Assembly: GCA_030015575.1 (NCBI GenBank)
Contig: CM057339.1
Span: 702,162,761-702,226,760 of the forward strand
Direction of reading: 5' to 3'
DNA: 64,000 bases
Source of the DNA: Agapanthus africanus
Taxonomy: Eukaryota; Streptophyta; Magnoliopsida; Asparagales; Amaryllidaceae
The notes under the pieces were generated by a model, which did no database searches, was not told where the DNA came from, and saw only the letters and a program-made list of their open reading frames with translations. Position numbers and translations under genes: made by a program. Every line of letters begins with the position of its first letter. Position 1 is the first letter of the stretch. Below are positions 1 through 11,351 of this stretch, in pieces.

Positions 1-4
1 TAAA

Positions 5-3000
5 GTGGATACGAAGGGAAAGGGAAAGGCAACAAAGGTAGCGGGAAAGCTGGTGGGGAAGGAAGAATGCTTCCACTGTCACAAAAGTGGACACTGGAAA
101 CAGAATTGCAAGGCTTGGAAGGCCAGAACCCAGGATCTGAAGCGAGTTGCGGCTTCAGCTTCAGGTTATTATGTTATTGAAAACTGTCTATCAATAAACT
201 CTACATCCTGGGTATTGGATACCGGATCAGGATCTCATATCTGTAATTCTTTGCAGGCGTTGAGAAAGCGTAGAGTTTTGAAGGCAGGTGACATGACCCT
301 CAGAGTTGCAAACGGAGCTAGCATGGATGCTGAGGCCGTGGGGGACTATCACCTGGGATTGTCAGATGGACACTTTTTGGTTTTGCGCAGTTGTTATTTT
401 GTACCAAATGCAACCTGTAATATCATTTCTGTATCTTTATTATCTAAAGAAGGTTATGAATTTGCATTTGTAAGTAATGTAGTGAACATTCACCTTAATC
501 AAGTTCTAATTGGGTCAGGTACATTAAACAACGGTATATACGTATTAAACCAACCACAGATTTTCAATGTCCAGAATACACACAAAAGAAAGTCTCCAGA
601 AATCAATAAAACTTTCTTATGGCATTGTAGACTGGGTCACATCAATGAGAGAAGGTTGACTAAGTTACATACAGAAGGATATTTGGATCCGTTCGAATAT
701 CAATCGTATGCAACTTGTCAATCCTGTCTCAAAGGAAAGATGACAAAGACTCCGTTCACTGGACACGGAGTAACAGCGAGCGAGCTTTTAGGACTCGTAC
801 ACAGCGACGTGTGCGGTCTAATGTCTACGCATGCACAAAGCGGTTATTCTTACTTCATTACTTTTACGGATGACTTTTCAAGATACGGACATGTCTTCTT
901 AATGTAACATAAATCCGAGGCTTTTGAAAAATTCCAGGAATACAAGAATGAAGTAGAAAAACAAACAGGCAAAAGTATCAAGGCACTGAGATCTGATCGA
1001 GGTGGTGAATACTTGAGTGCCGAGTTCCTGGGTTACTTAAAAGAGAATGGAATTCTCTCGCAGCTCACTCCTCCATACACTCCGCAACATAACGGTGTAT
1101 CGGAGAGACGGAACCGAACCCTATTGGATATGGTACGGTCCATGATAAGTAACGCTGAGTTGCCGCGATCGTTCTGGGGATATGCGCTAGAATCAGCTGC
1201 AGACCTTTTGAACCGAGTTCTAACTAAGACTGTGCCTACTACACCATATCAGATGTGGTGTGGGAAGAGACCCTATCTTAATCACATTAAGACATGGGGA
1301 TGTCCAGCTTTTGTAAAAAAGCAGTATGCGGACAAGCTCGAGGCACGCTCAGTACAGTGCAAGTTTGTGGGATATCCAAAGAACTCCAAGGGATATTTCT
1401 TCTATTGCGAAGAGGAACAAAAGGTTTTTGTTTCTCGCCATGCCCACTTTCTAGAACACCAGTTCATAGAAAAAGAAATAAGTGGGAGCGCAATAGAACT
1501 GGAAGAAATTCCAGAACCACGAGCTATTACTGAAAGCTTAGTAGAACCAGAGGGTTCGAAAGATCAGGACATTCCCACGCCACTCCGCAGGAGTAGTAGG
1601 CAGTCTCATCCACCCGAGAGATACGATGGTTTTCTCATAGACGGGGATAGAGAGGATTGCATCATAGATTGTGATGAGCCTACTAGCTTCCAGCAAGCCA
1701 TTCAGAGCGTTGACTCGGTAAAATGGCTGGATGCAATGCGGGCCGAAATGGAGTCCATGTACACCAACAAAGTATGGACGTTGGACATTGCTCCAGATGG
1801 GGTAAAACCCGTAGGATGCAAGTGAAGATGTGGATCTTCAAAAGGAAGATTGGTGTAGATGGACAGGTTGAGACCTATAAAGCTAGACTGGTTGCAAAGG
1901 GTTTTCGTCATAGACCTGGTTTGGACTATGACGAAACATTTTCTCCAGTGGCTATGCTGAAATCCATTCGGATCCTTCTTGCCATTGCTGCCTTCCACGA
2001 TTATGAGATTTGGCAGATGGACGTAAAGACCTCTTTTCTAAATGGAAATTTAGAGGAGTGTGTCTATATGGACCAGCCAGAGGGTTTCATTCAGAGTGGG
2101 AGCAGCGGAAAGGTGTGCAAGTTGCTTAAGTCCATTTATGGACTAAAGCAGGCATCGCGGAGTTGGAACATCTGTTTTGATGAGACGGTCAAGGAATTTG
2201 ACTTTATCAAAAATCCAGATGAACCATGCATCTATTGTAGATTTGTAGCGAGAACTGTAGTATTCATCGTTTTATACGTGGATGACATTCTCTTAATAGG
2301 AAATGACATTCCTATGCTACAATCTGTCAAGGCGTTCTTGTCACACAGGTTCTCCATGAAAGACCTGGGTGATGCCTCATACATTCTGGGGATCCGGATC
2401 TACCGTGATAGATCCAAGAGGATTTTAGGACTCTCACAGTCCAGGTACATCGACACCATACTGAAAAGATTCAGTATGGAAGATTCCAAGCGCGGTAATC
2501 TACCGGCTTGTCACGGGATCACCCTCTTCAAAGAGATGTCTTCCAAGACTGATTTGGAGAGGGATCGCATGTCTATTATACCCTACGCTTCTGCGGTAGG
2601 CTCTATAATGTATGCGATGTTGTGTACCAGACCAGATGTGGCTTATGCACTGAGTGTGGTAAGCAGGTATCAGTCAAACCCTGGGGATAAACATTGGATA
2701 GCGGTAAAGAACATTCTCAAGTACCTGAGAAGGACTAAGGAGATGTTCTTGGTGTATGGCGGAAAAGACCTCCAGATTGAGGCCTTTGCTGACTCCAGCT
2801 TCCAGAGTGACAAGGATGATTCCAAGTCCATGTCGGGTTTTGTGTTTACCCTCAATGGAGGGGCGGTGTGTTGGAAGGGCTCCAAATAGGAAACCGTTGC
2901 GGACTCGACTATGGAAGCGGAATACATCGCTGCATCTGATGCCGCAAAAAAAGCCGTCTAGATGAGGAAGTTCTTGAAAGAACTTCAGGTGGTTCCGTCC

Positions 3001-3261
3001 ATTGTTGATCCAATACCTCTGTATTGAGAAAACAACGGGGCTATAGCTTTAGCGAAGGAACCCAGGTCCCATCAGAAATCCAGACACATCTTGAGGCGGT
3101 ATCACCTGATCAGGGAGATCGTGGATCGCCAGGAGATCGAGGTTCGGAGGGTTGCTTCAGAAGATAACACTGCAGATCCATTCACGAAGGCCTTACCCCA
3201 GACTCAGTTCGAGCGGCTGATCGAGATGATAGGTCTTCGATACGCCAGTACATGGCCTTAG
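5..3261 (+). pseudogene. copia gag-pol, decayed
   Basis: One original reading frame covers a gag zinc knuckle (CFHCHKSGHWKQNC, a C-X2-C-X4-H-X4-C), protease (WVLDTGSGSH), integrase HHCC finger, integrase D-D-E (HSDVCG, RSDRGGEY, NGVSERRN), RT (YVDDILL) and RNase H (ADSTMEAEYIA). It ends IGLRYASTWP just before the polypurine tract. Breaks: TAA at 905-907 in integrase, an 8-bp insertion at 1823-1830 that ends frame 2 and shifts the RT into frame 1, and TAG 2887-2889, TAG 2959-2961 and TGA 3025-3027 in RNase H. The last two replace the W of the KEAVW motif and the C of the YCDNN motif. The 5' part of gag is outside the window. Certainly non-functional as read. Confidence 0.93.
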
Positions 3262-3264
3262 TGC

Positions 3265-3275
3265 AAGTGGGAGAT
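3265..3275 (+). other. polypurine tract of copia-1
   Basis: AAGTGGGAGAT lies directly before the LTR start TGTTAGTG. It primes plus-strand DNA synthesis. The same tract precedes the 3' LTR of every copia element in this window (inverted at 15714-15724 and 47319-47329, direct at 62969-62979). Confidence 0.88.
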
Positions 3276-5293
3276 TGTTAGTGTATATACCCTAGAGGCC
3301 ATTACTGTATCATACTAGTATGTATATTACTTGATGGAAGCTTAGGATATTCACAGTTGTATATACAATCTTGCTCGAAATGGTAGTATGCTACTTGGTT
3401 TGTCTCTACTTTAATATGTGCATGTGTTCCTTTTAGCATATCGCTTATATACATATTAGTAGAGCCCTTAGGATCTTTGCTTGATTACCAGCGTTGTGAT
3501 GGCGCTCACACTCGTGGGGGCTGGGTATTCCATAAGCACATCCTTATACAGGTCCCTAGTCGTAGGACTATCGAGACAGGGCATCGATACTCCGGAGTAG
3601 ACTAGCGTATGCGCTTCTCATCCCAGCGTGGGAGACGGTCTGTCCCACAGCCGTCAGTACGTCGTACTTGAGATAGTATGCGGGTGCTCGTTAGGTTATG
3701 AGTACACTGGACAGGACTCGTCGGGAACTGTTGGTTAGTATTATACCTATCGTCAGTTATCAGTTCCCAGGTGACATGAGTACAACTTAGTCCGCTGACT
3801 TGACACTGTCACTTCACCTCGAGTGTGTTCCCACTGTACTTTGATTACTACCCTACCACGGCTCAAAGGAGCCGTGCAAACAGGTAGTAGTTGGGTGCAG
3901 TCCCGAAGCACTTGGAGGCAGTGACGGTTAGACAGGATTCGTCTCTCCCGGTATTGGGGGTTGATATCGCGCTGTGTCCAGGAGAGCCATTACACAAGTA
4001 GTCCCTGGCCAGGACAAGCGAGATATACTGGTAGGTTTTCAGTGTTATCTCAGGGTGTTCTGGGCTACACTCCAACACGACTTGTACCGCTATTAGGGGA
4101 CTGACGTTCACCGCCCCTAGGCCCGCCATGCGATGTATCAGACGAACAGACCAGACTGTACGGAGACTGTCACATACAGGTTCAGTAGGAGTTCAGATGG
4201 GGTCACCTCGTCAGTCTTCTTATCGGCATCTACCTGGGGAACGTTACGTACAGCTAGTGCCGCTTGCGGTCTGTGGTTAAACCCACTGCCAACGTAGTGT
4301 CGAGTCTTTAGAGTCCCACACAGAGAGTTATTCGCCTTTAGGCAAAATGAGTAGAGGTCGCATGGTTTTGCGACAGGGTTCGTTCACATCCGCGCACTTG
4401 TGCACGTTTGCTGTCCGGACAGCTTATACTAGCGGGCTTTGGTTTAAGCCGGATCCTAGTATATGATTTGGGATTGGTTTTATCTCATTGTATTCGTGTT
4501 CCTCGGATCACGAATACGGGTGCGTATGCACAGTTGACCGAGACAGTGGCAGAGGACTTTGATTAGGGTTAATGGCCATTGTCTTTTTGTTAACCCTAAT
4601 GCTTATGTGTGTATTATGAATAATTGATATTAGTTAAATATAATTGTGCATGGTTAGAGTTGTTAACCTTTTGACCATTCTTGACTTATTGACCTAGGTT
4701 GACACTTTGACCATCATCATTCCATATAAAAGATGCTCTTTGATCCTTACAATTTGCATTAAATATGAAATGATAATGGTCATATCTTGATTAAGCCATG
4801 ACAATTATCTTACTAATTATCAATTTACATAATTCACACATATATGTGAGAATGGTTCTTTATTCTCATTCATTCCATGATATTTATTCTCTCTCCTCCT
4901 CTTCCTCTCTCTCAGGCTCTCCCCTCTCATGTGTTGAGAAACACTTGAGCTTGAGATAAACCTCTCCAAAGTAATCTCTACTCTCATCTAAGGTTCTAGG
5001 ATTAGCACTTCTAGCACCTTAGTTACTTCTAGCTTGAAGTTGAAGCCAAAGGTTGAGGCTCTCGGGTGGATCCTTCTTCGATTAGAGAAGGCGACAAGGT
5101 GATCTCTTTCTTCCACTCCAAGGAGCAAGGAGAGAAGGACATAAAGCCCAAGGTATAACCTTTCTTCCATGTAGCTAAATCTAGTTAGCTTTTAGTTAGT
5201 TTTTGTTTAGCAAAGATCCTCTTTTAGTTAGTCCATGTTGCCTAGTTCGATAAAAATCCGATTTTTATTCCGTTTTCCGCCTCCCCGCAAGCA
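3276..5293 (+). repeat. 3' LTR of copia-1
   Basis: Starts TGTTAGTGTATATACC immediately after the polypurine tract. The first part aligns by eye with the LTRs at 59240 and 62980 (+), and more loosely with 13506-15713 and 45088-47318 (-). It ends near GCAAGCA at 5293, just before Tat-type sequence. That end is inferred because the paired LTR is out of the window. The ORFs inside are chance ORFs. Near 4430 it carries a single copy of the AAGCCGGAT motif that is repeated in other family members. Confidence 0.82.
4723..4732 (+). promoter_or_regulatory. likely LTR TATA box
   Basis: CATATAAAAG lies in the U3 part of the LTR, followed about 150 bp later by a pyrimidine-rich CTCTCTCC tract typical of plant LTR leaders. 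It is the best TATA candidate in this LTR; the transcription start itself is not visible. Confidence 0.5.
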
Positions 5294-5298
5294 CCGGG

Positions 5299-7262
5299 GT
5301 GGGCAACGTGGACTTACACTCTTCAAAAACAGATCTCCAGAATGAAAGGGGGAATGGGAAAGCGACTTTTGTCGCCAACGCTCTACAACAATCGAGTGAC
5401 CCGAAGCCGGTGGCTCGCCAAAACAACAGACCGCGAGCCCTCGAAGAGAAGTTGAGACGTCCTTACTCGTTCCCCCGAAATATAATGAGGAGATTATTCG
5501 AACTGGCGGTGCGCAACAGGTTCATCACTTTGCCGGATTCGAGACACCTACTGCAATCGGGCGACGTCAACAATCCCAATTACTCCCCTACCACCGAATA
5601 GTGGGCTACCGAATCAAAGATTGCTACATATTTAAAAACTGGGTCGAAAACCAGTACCAGCCGGGCATTTTCGCGCCGTCCGAAAACTGGAAGGTGAAAC
5701 CGCCGCAACCGCACACTCCTACGAAATTGGACACGCCGGGGGCATCATGCTCATTTATAGAAGAAGCCCCGTGGGAAGTAGTCCTTTCAGCTAAAACTAA
5801 AAGAATGCAGAAGGATCTTCAAGCATGTCCGGCGATTAGGTGGAAAATCCCACTGGAGCCTGAAATTATTGACGGAATGCTGAAACCACACCCAACGTCA
5901 AAAGTTGGTAACGATGGACAAAACCTCCAGGCCAAGCCTCCGAAGTCTTCAAAGAAAAAGAAGAAGGCCAAGAAGCCCGTGCTGCTCGACGGCAATCGTA
6001 CGGGTCTGCATAAATACATCGATGCATTGGAGGAATACAACCAAGAGGCATGAACCACAGTCATACTGGAAGAGTTCTTCAAGCATGTTCTTGAGGACGG
6101 AAACAGTGGCATTGATGAAGGAGACGATTCTTCGGAAGAACCCGAGAATTATGTAGCGAGTCGCCACATGATCTCTCACTCATCGATAAATGGCAAAGAT
6201 GCTCCTAGCGTAGAGAAACTGAGGGCAGATCCAAAACCAAAATCCATGGAACCGTCAGATGACCTCATCGACAAACTGCTGAACGAAGCTCTTCAAAAGA
6301 GCAAAGCTGATCGAGAACGTGAAACGACCGTTTACGAAAAGGCCAAGCGTCGGTGTCAGACCGAAAAATCTCCGGTAATGAGAAGCCTTAAAGTACTTCA
6401 ACCGGATCAAAGTGCCCTTCCCACCAGCAAGAGCAGAATCAAGATAAGGAAGCAGTTCGCCAAAGCTCTGTCAATAGGAATGAAGTTACCACCTTCCAAA
6501 GAAAATACTTCCGGGAGTATGTGCCCCAACGAACCAGATGTATATCCGAACTACTCCTTATACCATCGGAAGGTCATACACCCCACCGAGGAGTGCAGTG
6601 CTTTCAAGAAGTGGTGGAAGGGATACGTTGCCCATCGACAACAATTCAAGCGAATGAAGCGCAAAGCCCGTCGGGAGCAGAGAAGCGCGACAAATGATCA
6701 TAAAGGAACAGCCGGTGACTGTCATATGGTTGATGCCATCCTGATAAGAGCAAAACCTCAAGTTCTTACCTTCGGGAGCGATTCTGACGAAGAAATAGCC
6801 CTCGGCCCTCTCTTCAAGGAATCTACCTCTGAAAAAGAAGAGGAAATGAAGAACTGTGAGAACATTCATTTGCGTAACCGTACGTTGCTTGAAAAGAATC
6901 TTGGACCCTCAAATAAAGGTTCGGGCAAGAAAGACAAAGGGAAGGAAAAAGTTCCTGAAGAGCTCCCAACCAAGGACCTGCTAAAAAAAAACAAGCTGGA
7001 TTGCAATGTCCTGGCACATTTGAGGAAGATACCCTCACAATTGAGTATTTCGGATGCCCTTCTCCTATCTAAAGAAGCACAAGATTCCCTGATCAAGGCG
7101 TTACAAGAGCCCAACCAGTTTCAAGCTTTCCTAGCGGAAGAAAAGATGAAGGACGAGCTGGAAGAAGTCCACACGGCCGACATCACCTTCAGCGATGATG
7201 GCCTCCTTCTCGGAACGTGTGAGTACAACCGTCTGCTATATGTAACTGGGTATTGTCACGAT
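5299..7262 (+). pseudogene. Tat-type gag C-terminal part and start of protease
   Basis: Frames at 5299-5601, 5601-6053 and 6168-7292 together read like the C-terminal half of Tat/Ogre gag. Recognisable pieces are RRPYSF near 5457, HRKVIHPTEECSAFKKW around 6565-6615, a lysine-rich linker (KKKKKAKK), and the segment LAHLRKIPSQLSISDALLL leading to ITFSDDGLLLGT and RLLYVTGYCHDIKI, which in this lineage stands just upstream of the protease active site. The sequence stops at HDIKI (about 7262), before the expected D-S/T-G. Stops at 5599-5601 and 6051-6053 and frame changes mark decay. It encoded the structural nucleocapsid polyprotein region. Family assignment is from remembered motif patterns. Confidence 0.75.
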
Positions 7263-8435
7263 ATCAAGATACTCTTTCGCCTTCGTCGATGATATTCTTT
7301 ATAAGAGATCATTCTACTGTCTATGGTTGAGATGCCTAGGACCGGAAGAAGCAAAGAGGGCCGTCTAAGAAACTCATGGCGGACTCTACGGTTCCCATCA
7401 AGCTGGGCCAAAGATGAAGCTGAAGATCAAAAGAATGGGCTATTATTGGCCCACGATGATTCAGAACTATCTCGAATATGCGAAGCAGTGTCACTCATTC
7501 CAAATTCACGGGGATTTCATCCACCATCATCAAATCCGCTACACCAAATATTGGCTAGCTGGCCATTCGAAATGTGGGGAAACGATATAATCGGGTCAAT
7601 CGAGCCAACATCATCCAATGGACATCAGTTCATACTAGTAACAACCGATTACTTCTCCAAATGGGCAGAAGCAATACCGTTAAGAGAGGTGAAGACGGAG
7701 AACATCCTCCATTTCTTCGAGACACGTGTCATTTACCGATTCGGCACTCCGCGATGGATCATCTCGGATAATAGGCCGGCCTACAGAAGCTATAAGATCA
7801 GCCGCTTCGCACAGCAACATAAAATAGATTGGAGATAGTTTTCAGTTTATAATCCTCTAGCTAATGGTCTAGCTGAGGCTTTCAACAAGACCTTAACAAA
7901 GATCATAAAGAAAACGGTGTCCATAAATAAAAAGGACTGGCACAAGAGATTGCATGAAGCTCTCTGGTCCTATCGGACTACGTTCAAGACGGCCATGAAC
8001 ACAACGCCATTTGCGTTAGTATTCGGCACGGAAGCGGTACTTCCCTTGGAGATAGAGCTACCCTCTCTACGAGTGGTGGTTCGGTACGAAATGACAGACG
8101 AAGAGAATACCCATCTTCAGCTTGAGGAGCTAGACGCCCTTGATGAAACTCGTCTCACGGCGCAGCAAAACCTAAAGGCTTACAAAGCAAGGATGACGCG
8201 CTCATACGAAATATTGACTAGGCCGAGAACATTCCGCCAAGGCGAACTCATGCTAGTTGTAAAAAGACCTATGATCCCCAACCGTGCCAAACGGGGGAAA
8301 TTCGAGCCGAACTATGAGGGCCCGTACATCATAGACAAGGTCTACCAAGGTGGGGCTTATATGCTCATGGATATGCATGGAGAAAGACCCTTCCGGCCAA
8401 TAAACGGACGAATCCTTAAGAAATACTACGCTTGA
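7263..8435 (+). pseudogene. Tat-type integrase fused to upstream deletion
   Basis: It begins with a segment ending DDILYKRSFYCLWLRCLGPE, which normally lies between RNase H and integrase. Then come the integrase finger (ETH, GSH, KQC, with the last cysteine changed: CHSF instead of C-X2-C), MGYYWP, and the catalytic core D-D-E: MWGNDIIG, IISDN, NGLAEAFNKTL. The C-terminal part ends GPYIIDKVY and INGRILKKYYA at 8435. The finger is in a different frame from the core, so a frameshift lies near 7500; TAA occurs at about 7362 and TAG at 7836-7838. The whole protease core, RT and RNase H between HDIKI and this segment are missing, so this is a joined internal deletion rather than a complete pol. 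Confidence 0.85.
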
Positions 8436-8551
8436 CAAGTCACGGCTTAGGTTAGTGATGGATGACAACGCTCGTGTCCGCTCGCTATTTCCCTGAGTCC
8501 AAACTCACCCTATAAGTAGTATCTAGCGAAGCCTCGCCTCAAAATACAACG

Positions 8552-8740
8552 GACCGAGATGTGCTTAAACTAGCTATGGACAGTAATGTCTTTAAACTAG
8601 CAACGGACCTCAATGTCCTTAAACTAGCTATGGACAGCAACGTCCTTAAACTTGCTATGGACCGAGATGTTCTTAAACCAACGATGGACCGAGATGTTCT
8701 TAAACCAACGATGGACCGAGATGTCCCTAAACTAAATACG
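8552..8740 (+). repeat. 27-bp tandem repeat, about 7 copies
   Basis: Units of 27 bp such as ACCGAGATGT + CTTAAACTAGCTATGG repeat seven times just after the integrase stop. Because 27 is a multiple of 3 the array reads as a nonapeptide repeat (LKLAMDSNV, LKPTMDRDV). No reason to believe it is translated. Two further units of the same repeat lie at about 29673-29725. Confidence 0.85.
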
Positions 8741-9000
8741 CCGCCTCAAAAACTTGGCGACAGTGGAATCTAGGTCTACAAGTCCTAGCAGCAAGGATTG
8801 CAACTTAAGTCCCTCTGGCTCCGCAGCTATCCCGGTTGGCGAAGTTCCACCGTAAAAAAAAACAAAAAAAAACGGTACGTACAAAAGCAAAATGGGCACG
8901 GATGAAAACCTGAAAGGGCTCCGTGAGTAAAAACAGCAAGACTGCTGGCGAGTTTGTGAAAAACCGAAAGGGCGCAAACTTGTAACAAAATTCATTCACA

Positions 9001-9175
9001 CTTGCGAGGTCCTCACGACCTTGTGAGGAGAAAACACCTGCATGAGATCCTTATGACTCACAAGGGAGCAACACACTCAGGGATCCCCACGATTCCTAAG
9101 GAGAAATTACACTTACGAGATCCTCATGACTCGTGAGGAGAATTCCCCCTGCGAGACCCTCAAGGCTCGTAGGAT
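9001..9175 (+). repeat. hairpin repeat block 1 (about 37-bp units)
   Basis: Five units of 36-38 bp, each with the pattern arm, loop ATCCTCACGA-like, inverted arm, then GGAGAAAACA. Example: ACTTACGAG (9111-9119), loop, CTCGTGAGG (9130-9138). Arms differ among units but stay largely complementary. Sequence 8741-9000 before it holds no gene. Confidence 0.75.
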
Positions 9176-9381
9176 TCGAAAACCTTAAGTTACAGGGATC
9201 TGAACCCGTTCTTAAGCCATCACATTCTCCAGATTGCCCTACAAGTGGTTCAATATTGACCCTTGTATACAATCCACGGGATCAAATAAACGTCTCCCCC
9301 ACTAAGTTCCACCAATTGCGCGAAATTTCCCCATTTGGCGAACGACACTTGTAAGTCCTATTGAATTATAAGGAGAAAACA

Positions 9382-9518
9382 CTCTTATAAGATCCTTACG
9401 ACTTATAAGAGAACACACACTTAAAAATCCTCACGATTCCTAAGGAGAATACATACCTACGAGATCCTTACGACTCGTAGGGATGAACACCTTTATGAGA
9501 CCCTTACGGTTCATGAAG
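9382..9518 (+). repeat. hairpin repeat block 2
   Basis: Four further units. CTCTTATAAG (9382-9391) pairs perfectly with CTTATAAGAG (9402-9411) across loop ATCCTTACGA. CCTACGAG (9456-9463) pairs perfectly with CTCGTAGG (9474-9481) across the same loop. CTTTATGAG (9491) pairs imperfectly with TTCATGAAG. Confidence 0.78.
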
Positions 9519-9583
9519 TCAAAAGCCTTAGTCAACAGGATCCTAACCCTGTTTGCTAAGCTACCTTTGTCCAAATCGACAAA

Positions 9584-9748
9584 GGCAAATGATGATTCGC
9601 ACCTGGCAATGTCCCAGTGGTAGCGATGTTGATGCCTAAATCGGTATCAAATTCCAAGTCCTTTCACGGCAAATGATGATTCGCTCCTGGCAATATTCCA
9701 GTCTCAGCGATGCTGATGCTAAGATTGGTATCAAATCTTGAGTTCCAT
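9584..9748 (+). repeat. 85-bp direct repeat, two copies
   Basis: GGCAAATGATGATTCGC starts at 9584 and again at 9669, followed by the same TGGCAAT and TCAAAT context. No coding potential. Confidence 0.8.
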
Positions 9749-9749
9749 A

Positions 9750-9990
9750 CTCGCAGCAAAAAATCAGGGAGCAAAAATATATATGAAATAGCTAAAAATT
9801 TTGGGCAACTCGCAATAAAAATCAGCGAGCAAAATATATGCATATAAAGATAGCCGAAATGTTTGGGCAACTCGCAATAAAAAAGCAGCGAGTAAAAAGA
9901 AAAACAGCCGAGACGATTGGGCACCGTGAAAAATAGCCGAAATGATTGGGCAATCGCGACTTTCATGATATAAAAAGCTGAAATGATAGA
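9750..9990 (+). repeat. degenerate 60-bp tandem repeat
   Basis: Four to five degraded units contain CTCGCAATAAAAATCAGCGAG followed by TAGCCGAAATGATTGGGCAA-like sequence. Each unit again contains an inverted pair (CTCGC and GCGAG). Confidence 0.72.
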
Positions 9991-10214
9991 GTGTCGCGGA
10001 AAGAAAAAAAATGAAATGAGACTTCTACCCTGCAGGTGAGATCACATCGACCCCTGTATACAATCTATGGGCACAAACGAAAAGAGAACCACATTGTCCC
10101 ACCAGGCTTCGTCAAAGAGAAGCTAGATCTTGATGGCTACATCTACAGCCTAGAAATCAACAACGCCGTTCCTTCTCATTCCAACCAGAAGCAGATACGA
10201 CGTCAGCAAAACGG

Positions 10215-10535
10215 AGCCACGACAAAGTCCCCTAGTTCCAAATCTCGACGGTTCACAGACAGCCTAAAGAGTACCCCGACTACCTCGGTGCCACGACAAA
10301 GTCCTCTAGTTCCAAATCTCTACGGTTCACAGATAGCTTAGAGACTACCTCGGAACCATGGCAAAGTCCCTAGTCCCAAGTCTCGACAGCGGCATCCACA
10401 ACCTAGAGATCTACCAACAACGTTCTTCCTCACTCCAGCAGGATATAGACGCGACATCAACAAACAGAGCCATGGCAAAGTCCCCTAGTTCCAAATCTCG
10501 ACGGTTCAGAGACAACCAAGAGACAACCTCGACAT
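10215..10535 (+). repeat. degenerate repeats with AAAGTCCCCTAGTTCCAAATC
   Basis: The core ACAAAGTCCCCTAGTTCC followed by AAATCTCGACGGTTCA occurs about four times (near 10222, 10291, 10367, 10476). The ORFs over it are chance ORFs. The stretch 10536-10954 shows nothing I recognise. Confidence 0.7.
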
Positions 10536-10954
10536 GCGTTGCAATATTGCAGACACAATGTCAACAAACGAAGCAAAGGAAGATCCCTAGCTTCAGGGTC
10601 TTGACGGCAACTCAAATGAGACCTGAAAGACTATCGGAGACCATCCTACTCCAGCGCGGAGTGGTCATGACTCATCGGGGCTCCCAAACTGAGCCTAACC
10701 TTAAGTAAAAAGCGACATGGAATATCCATAGCGCTAGCTCTTTCGACGGTAATATTACCTGGAAGATTACTTGAATACGTCTTTTCCAACCCCCAAAGGG
10801 ATCAGAGACACGACAGTCGCGGGGCTACTCGAACAACAAGATTGTGTATCGAGGAATATATCGGCCAACGCGAAGGTGCGATGGGTAAAATACCCTAGTA
10901 CCACAGACCCTAACGGACTTCTATTAGCAAGAGTTAACTGTGACGTTAGGACAC

Positions 10955-11040
10955 CCTTGCGAGAACTTCTCGATTCGTCTCGACTTGTGAGGAAATTAGT
11001 GTCCTTGTGAGAACTGCTCGATTCGTCTCGACTCGTAGGG
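10955..11040 (+). repeat. hairpin repeat block 3
   Basis: Two units with a longer loop: CTTGCGAG with CTTGTGAGG, and CCTTGTGAG with CTCGTAGGG, both around CTCGATTCGTCTCGA. This is a variant of the hairpin family at 9001-9518. Confidence 0.65.
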
Positions 11041-11175
11041 AAAAGCCTTAGGCAATAGGGATAAGGACCTGTTTCCTAAGCACTGGGGCCCTTCAAGGCG
11101 GTCCAAGATGGACTATTGCATACTATTCACGGGTCACACTCTCCAAAGTCGAATATCGACGAGGAGGAAAACAAC

Positions 11176-11351
11176 CACTTACGAGTCATCTCGACTTGTA
11201 AAGGGGAAAATTCTCTTGTGAGATCCTTACAACTCTCAAGAGAAAACACACACTTAGGAGTTCTCATGACTCCTAAGGAGAAAAGACACCTACGGGATCC
11301 TCTCGACTCGTAGGGAGAAAAGTCTTTATGAGACCCTCACGGCTCATAAAG
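11176..11351 (+). repeat. hairpin repeat block 4
   Basis: Five units. CTTAGGAG (11253-11260) and CTCCTAAG (11270-11277) are perfect. CTTTATGAG (11324-11332) and CTCATAAAG (11343-11351) are perfect. TTCTCTTGTGAG (11211-11222) and CTCTCAAGAGAA (11233-11244) have one mismatch. The loop stays close to ATCCTCACGA. The following 11352-11638 holds nothing recognisable. Confidence 0.78.

Larger units (their letters stand above)
1..5293 (+). mobile_element. Ty1/copia LTR retrotransposon, 3' part (copia-1)
   Basis: The element enters from the left edge of the window in the middle of gag-pol and runs through protease, integrase, reverse transcriptase, RNase H, a polypurine tract and a complete-looking 3' LTR. 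The domain order protease-integrase-RT-RNase H is that of Ty1/copia. The roughly 2 kb LTR and the pol sequence resemble the Angela-type lineage of plant copia elements; the lineage name is inference. The 5' LTR lies outside the window, so LTR divergence and target duplication cannot be read. Pol is dead. The right edge, about 5293, is set where Tat-type gypsy sequence begins and is uncertain by a few bases. Confidence 0.93.

Noticed and set aside
3863-5170. ORFs of 60-88 codons at 3863-4129 and 4988-5170
   Set aside because: They lie inside the copia LTR, on the minus strand, and match no protein; the corresponding LTRs elsewhere do not keep them.
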